Origin: Streptacidiphilus melanogenes
GTDB lineage: Bacteria; Actinomycetota; Actinomycetes; Streptomycetales; Streptomycetaceae
Direction: 5' to 3'
Assembly: GCF_000787835.1 (NCBI RefSeq)
Contig: NZ_BBPP01000025.1
Span: 88,455-124,375, forward strand
DNA length: 35,921 nucleotides
Shown piece after piece: positions 32,545 through 35,921 of this stretch (position 1 is its first letter; the number at the start of each line of letters is the position of its first letter). The notes under the pieces were generated by a model. The model was not told the DNA's origin and did no database searches. It saw nothing but the letters and a program-made list of their open reading frames with translations. The translations under genes and the position numbers were made by a program.

Positions 32545-32573
32545 ATCCTCCACCGAACTGAAACTTCAGTCAA
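32545..32573 (-). promoter_or_regulatory. Promoter-operator of deiminase 3 and the importer operon
   Basis: Minus strand: TTGACT (32573-32568), a 17-base spacer and GAGGAT (32550-32545). The -35 box and spacer contain the palindrome ACTGAA-n2-TTCAGT (32557-32570). The same TTGACTGAAnTTTCAGT sequence recurs at 33275-33291 facing the other way, which marks it as the operator of the TetR gene between them. Confidence 0.75.
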
Positions 32574-32706
32574 TATGGTTGCGCCGAAGATTTCCCGCCA
32601 GAAAATGCCGACAGAGGCGGACATACGGACCGCCTCCGTACGCCTCTCCCCCGGCATACTGAAGAATGCATCAGGATCAGAGCGTGATGCCGTAGCCTCT
32701 GCGTCT

Positions 32707-33282
32707 GTGTCTGACCGACGAACCGAGATTCTTGAGGCCGCGACCCGCGTGATCGCCCGCCGCGGGGTGCGCGGACTGCGGGTGGCCGAGCTCGCGGCCG
32801 AGGCCGGCGTCTCGACAGCCTTGATCTACTACCACTTCACCGACCGGGCCGGGATCCTGCGCCGCACCCTCGCGTACATCAGCGACCGCGCCGACCGCTA
32901 CACCGCCGAGCGTGACGTCGCGGACGACCTCGACCCGCGCACCGACCTGGAGCAGACGCTGCTGCTCGAACTCCAGGACATCCCCGAGGTGCGCGAGAAC
33001 AGCACCGCCTGGGGCGAGCTGCGGGCCACCGCCATCTTCGACCCCGACCTGCGGGAGGAACTGGCCAAGGCCACGCTGACCTGGATCCACGGGACCGCCG
33101 AGCTGATCAGCCGCGCCTGCCCCCAGGGCACCGCCCCGGCCCACGCGGCCGCCGCCGAACGCCTCACCTCGCTGCTGGAGGGCCTGAGCGTGCGCTGGCT
33201 CAGCGGCTCCCTCCCGCTCGACCACGCCCGCCGGCTGCTGAAGGAGGCGATAGCCGTCGAACTCGCCGCCATGCTTGACTGA
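32707..33282 (+). CDS. TetR-family regulator between the two deiminase operons
   Basis: A 191-residue protein from GTG at 32707; TAGCCT at 32693-32698 lies eight bases upstream and no ribosome site is seen, so the transcript may be leaderless. An upstream ATG at 32604 in frame would add about 34 residues and cannot be excluded. The helix-turn-helix is complete: RRTEILEAATRVIARRGVRG, then VAELAAEAGVSTALIYYHFT and DRAGILRRTLAYI. The C-terminal domain is helical with WGELRATAIFDPDLREEL, typical of TetR_C proteins. The stop codon lies inside the right-hand operator copy. The gene is flanked by two copies of one palindrome, so it is very probably the repressor of both neighbouring operons. Confidence 0.9.
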   Translation: MSDRRTEILEAATRVIARRGVRGLRVAELAAEAGVSTALIYYHFTDRAGILRRTLAYISDRADRYTAERDVADDLDPRTDLEQTLLLELQDIPEVRENSTAWGELRATAIFDPDLREELAKATLTWIHGTAELISRACPQGTAPAHAAAAERLTSLLEGLSVRWLSGSLPLDHARRLLKEAIAVELAAMLD

Positions 33283-33303
33283 ATTTTCAGTCGGTGTCAC
33301 TGT
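33275..33303 (+). promoter_or_regulatory. Promoter-operator of deiminase 4-deiminase 5-urease operon
   Basis: TTGACT (33275-33280), a 17-base spacer and CACTGT (33298-33303). The perfect palindrome GACTGAA-TT-TTCAGTC (33277-33292) covers the -35 box and spacer, as in the left copy. The site overlaps the stop codon of the TetR gene. The leader to the ATG at 33443 is about 130 bases and shows no other clear structure. Confidence 0.75.
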
Positions 33304-33442
33304 TGGGGTGCCGACGCCGGATGAACCACGACCCGCGACCTGCGCCCGCGACCCGCCCGCGCACGCCGGAGGCCCGCTCGACAGCCCGGCCGTCGGGCTC
33401 GCCACGGCTCGGCGAGGCACCATCGATCTGGAGGCTCCCCCG

Positions 33443-34537
33443 ATGAACGAACCCCGGCAGGCTCGGCGCTCACTGTTCGACCGCCTCTTCGGCGCGCCGG
33501 ACCCGCAGCCCGACGCGCCGCTCCCGGGCGGGCCGGTGGGGCGGGTCGAGGCGGACGACGTCCCCCATGCCCGCACGTGGATGTCCTGGCCGGCCTCCCG
33601 CTCCATCTGGGGACGGCAGCTGGACGGCGTCCAACAGGACATCGCCCTGGTCGCCAGGACCGTGGCTCGCTTCGAGCCGGTGACCGTGTGCGCGCCGGAC
33701 GAGTCGGCCGCGGCGGCCGCCCGCGCCCTGTGCGGAAGCCACGTGGAGGTGATCGGTTCCATCGCCACGGACGACCTGTGGATGCGCGACACCTGCGCCG
33801 TCTTCCGCCGCACGCCCAGCGGCTCGCTCGACGCCGTCGGACTGAACTTCAACGGCTGGGGCCGCAAGCAGGCCCACGCCCGCGACGCCGCCGTGGCACG
33901 CGCCGTCGCGTCCCGCGAAGGCCTGCCGTTCCAGGCGGCCGCGTTCGTCGGCGAGGCCGGGGCGATCGAGACCGACGGCGACGGCACCGTGATGGCGACC
34001 GAGAGCAGCCTGGTCAACACCAACCGCAACCGCGGCATGAGCCGCGACGGGGTCGAGCGCGCGGTGCTGGACGCCTACGGCGCCGAGCGCATGATCTGGG
34101 TCCGCGGGCTCAAGGGGCGGGACATCACCGACGACCACATCGACGTCACCTCCCGCTTCGTCCGGCCCGGTGTCGTGCTCGTCCAGGTGCCGCCGGCGGA
34201 CCGGAACGACGTGTGGGCGCGCGACGCCCGCGAGCAGTTCGCCGCCCTCGAGGGCGCGGTCGACGCCAGGGGACGCCGCCTGCAGGTGATCAGGGTCGAC
34301 GGCCCCGGTCAGGTGCGTTCCCGCAAGTCGACCTTCGTCGACTCCTATCTCAACTTCCACCTCGTCAACGGCGCCGTCATCACCGCCCAGTTCGGCGACG
34401 TCGTCAAGGACGAGGAGGCCCGGCAGACCCTCGCCGCGGCCTTCCCCGGCCGGGAGGTCGTCCAACTCGACGTCGACCGGCTGATGGCGGGCGGGGGCGG
34501 CATCCACTGCTCGACCATGCAGCAGCCCCTCGCCTGA
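33443..34537 (+). CDS. Agmatine/peptidylarginine deiminase family protein, cytosolic, altered motifs (deiminase 4)
   Basis: A 364-residue protein; ATG at 33443 is chosen for GGAGG eight bases upstream. No signal peptide: the start MNEPRQARRSLFDRLFG lacks a hydrophobic run. Family motifs are present but changed at places strict in the others: DDLWMRDTCAVF (usual RDTGP or RDSGP), GEAGAIETDG (usual GEGGAIE) and NRNRGMS (usual NRNPG). DITDDHIDVTSRFV and GGGGIHCSTMQQP with Cys356 are intact, so the nucleophile, histidine and acidic residues remain. In overall wording (LDAVGLNFNGWGRKQ) it is closest to deiminase 1. It may have a different substrate. It is the first gene of the rightward operon. Confidence 0.9.
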   Translation: MNEPRQARRSLFDRLFGAPDPQPDAPLPGGPVGRVEADDVPHARTWMSWPASRSIWGRQLDGVQQDIALVARTVARFEPVTVCAPDESAAAAARALCGSHVEVIGSIATDDLWMRDTCAVFRRTPSGSLDAVGLNFNGWGRKQAHARDAAVARAVASREGLPFQAAAFVGEAGAIETDGDGTVMATESSLVNTNRNRGMSRDGVERAVLDAYGAERMIWVRGLKGRDITDDHIDVTSRFVRPGVVLVQVPPADRNDVWARDAREQFAALEGAVDARGRRLQVIRVDGPGQVRSRKSTFVDSYLNFHLVNGAVITAQFGDVVKDEEARQTLAAAFPGREVVQLDVDRLMAGGGGIHCSTMQQPLA

Positions 34538-34647
34538 CCGCCCCGACTGCCGACGCCGCCCGCGCTCCACGCGCCCGCTCCCGGCGCACCCGCCACCCCC
34601 GGGCGCGAAACGAACCACCGCTCGACCATCCTGCTCAGGAGTGACCC

Positions 34648-35820
34648 ATGTCTTCTGCTCTGTCCCGCCGCGTGGTGCTCCAGTCCCTCGCAGGCCTCGG
34701 CCTCCTCGCCTTCGGCACCGCCGCCTGCTCCTCCTCCGCCTCCCGTGGCAGCGGCCCCGCCGACGGGATCAGTTCGGCGACCGCCGTGGCGGACTCCGCC
34801 GGCGGCCGGGTCTTCGGGGCCGAGTGGGAATCCCACGCCCGCGCCTTCATGAGTTGGCCCGCGTCAGTGAACATCTGGGGCGACCAACTCGGCGGTGTCC
34901 GCGCGGACATCGCCCGCCTCGCCAAGGCCGTGGCGGGCTACGAACCGGTCGTCATGTTCGCCCGCCCCGAGCAGGCCGACGACGCCCAGGCCGCGGTCGG
35001 CGACGGCGTCGAGGTCGTCCCGCTCGCCGTCGACGACCTCTGGGCCCGCGACACCGTCCCGGTCTTCGTCCACGACGACGGCACGCTCAAGGGTGTCGAC
35101 TTCAACTTCAACGGCTGGGGCGAGAAGCAGAAGGAGCACGGCAACGACTCCGCGCTCGCCGCCGCCCTGCTGTCCAGGTACCGGATCCCGCGCATCGAGA
35201 CCCCGGTCGTCGCGGAGGGCGGCGCCTTCGAGACCGACGGCCGGGGCACGCTCCTGGTCACCGAGAGCTCGGTCGTCAACGACAACCGCAACCCCGGCAT
35301 GAGCCGCGACGACATCGAGGCCGAGCTGATGAAGGCCCTCGGCGTCACCAAGATCATCTGGCTCGCCGGGGTGAAGGGCAAGGACATCACCGACGCCCAC
35401 GTCGACTGCCTGGCCCGCTTCGTCGCCCCCGGCGTCGTCGTGCTGGACAAGCCCTTCCCCGGGGCCCCGGCCGACGTGTGGTCCGAGGCCGCGGCCCAGG
35501 CCAAGGAGGTCCTGAGCAAGGCCACCGACGCCGACGGCAACCCGCTGAAGATCGTCGAGATCCAGGAGCCCGACCCCGACAGGATCACCGGGCGCGGCGA
35601 CGCCTTCGTCTCCTCCTACATCAACTTCTTCGTCGCCAACGGCGCGGTGTTCATGCCCAGGTTCGGCGACGCGGACGCCGACGCGAACGCGCAGCGGATC
35701 ATGCGCGACCACTTCCCCGGCCGCGACATCGTCGCGCTGCAGATCGACAACATCGCCGCCGGTGGCGGCGGCATCCACTGCTCCACGCACGACCAGCCCG
35801 GCACTCCCGCCCAGTCCTGA
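34648..35820 (+). CDS. Tat lipoprotein agmatine/peptidylarginine deiminase family (deiminase 5)
   Basis: A 390-residue protein, ATG at 34648 with AGGAG upstream. The N-terminus SRRVVLQSLAGLGLLAFGTA then AC is a twin-arginine signal with lipobox (TAAC), predicting an enzyme anchored outside the membrane. Motifs: DDLWARDTVPVF (the G of RDTGP is V), AEGGAFETDGRGTL, NDNRNPGMS, DITDAHVDCLARFV and GGGGIHCSTHDQP with Cys378. The gene follows deiminase 4 after 110 bases and precedes the urease start by 29 bases, so it is probably in one operon with both. It is close to deiminase 2 in sequence, suggesting a duplication. Confidence 0.92.
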   Translation: MSSALSRRVVLQSLAGLGLLAFGTAACSSSASRGSGPADGISSATAVADSAGGRVFGAEWESHARAFMSWPASVNIWGDQLGGVRADIARLAKAVAGYEPVVMFARPEQADDAQAAVGDGVEVVPLAVDDLWARDTVPVFVHDDGTLKGVDFNFNGWGEKQKEHGNDSALAAALLSRYRIPRIETPVVAEGGAFETDGRGTLLVTESSVVNDNRNPGMSRDDIEAELMKALGVTKIIWLAGVKGKDITDAHVDCLARFVAPGVVVLDKPFPGAPADVWSEAAAQAKEVLSKATDADGNPLKIVEIQEPDPDRITGRGDAFVSSYINFFVANGAVFMPRFGDADADANAQRIMRDHFPGRDIVALQIDNIAAGGGGIHCSTHDQPGTPAQS

Positions 35821-35849
35821 CCCCTCTCCCACCCAGCGAAGGTCCGCCC

Positions 35850-35921
35850 ATGCGCTTGACCCCGACCGAGAAGGACCGGCTGCTGCTCCACACCGCAGCC
35901 CATCTCGCCCGCGCCCGCCTC
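35850..35921 (+). CDS. ureA: Urease subunit gamma (partial, N-terminus only)
   Basis: The last 72 bases read from ATG at 35850 as MRLTPTEKDRLLLHTAAHLA and RARL, the conserved opening of urease gamma (usual form MRLTPTERDRLLLF followed by AAELARAR). GAAGG lies upstream. Only 24 residues are visible; it may be a separate gamma subunit or a gamma-beta fusion, and the rest of the urease genes should follow to the right. Urease splits urea to ammonia and carbon dioxide and needs nickel. It follows deiminase 5 by 29 bases, which ties it to the deiminase operon. Confidence 0.85.
   Translation, partial: MRLTPTEKDRLLLHTAAHLARARL

Noticed and set aside
32483-32706. Guanidine (ykkC-type) riboswitch in front of the deiminases
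   Set aside because: I looked for the conserved stem elements in leaders of deiminases 1 to 5 and saw none; control is better explained by the TetR palindromes.
1-35921. tRNA, rRNA, insertion sequences or attachment sites
   Set aside because: No transposase motifs, long terminal inverted repeats, cloverleaf sequences or rRNA segments were recognised by reading both strands.

Overview
The window is high-GC DNA of Streptomyces type. Codon third positions are almost always G or C, genes often overlap by ATGA or GTGA, twin-arginine signals and -10 boxes of TAGNNT form are common, and several starts look leaderless. The family content (Streptomyces-type contractile injection genes, a LAL regulator, TetR regulators) points to Streptomycetaceae. 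I cannot settle the genus.

Region A (1-13.9 kb) is one end of an extracellular contractile injection system (eCIS, phage-tail-like). Leftward genes encode a cap/terminator-type DUF4255 protein, an AAA+ ATPase, a DUF4157 protein that looks like a cargo or toxin, the sheath, a tube protein, a tail-assembly zinc protein, a 52-residue DUF6760-like protein and a protein cut by the window edge. A rightward gene encodes a bitopic membrane protein with an external ricin-type lectin domain. Two LuxR-type regulators lie head-to-head next to the cluster: a small response-regulator-like protein and a 971-residue LAL ATPase. Baseplate, spike and other genes should lie to the left of the window.

Region B (14.0-20.0 kb) is mixed. 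It holds a shortened hypothetical gene, a frameshifted P-loop kinase remnant, an ABC exporter with a coupled methyltransferase, a YcxB-like membrane protein, a strong terminator, a roadblock-fold protein and an XRE-type regulator. Region C (20.2-22.4 kb) has a small VOC protein coupled to a MOSC-reductase-ferredoxin fusion and ends in a strong terminator.

Region D (22.4-35.9 kb) is the most unusual part. Five members of the agmatine deiminase/peptidylarginine deiminase family lie in 13.4 kb. Three carry Tat signals (one secreted, two lipoproteins) and two look cytosolic. With them are a complete peptide/nickel-type ABC importer, two TetR regulators and, at the right edge, the start of urease subunit gamma. 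One TetR gene (32707-33282) is flanked by two nearly identical promoter-operators, TTGACTGAAnnTTCAGT. One faces left into deiminase plus importer; the other faces right into two deiminases plus urease. I infer a regulon that strips nitrogen from guanidino compounds inside and outside the cell, releases ammonia, and feeds or parallels urease. A second TetR has a palindrome lying over the promoter of the Tat-secreted deiminase.
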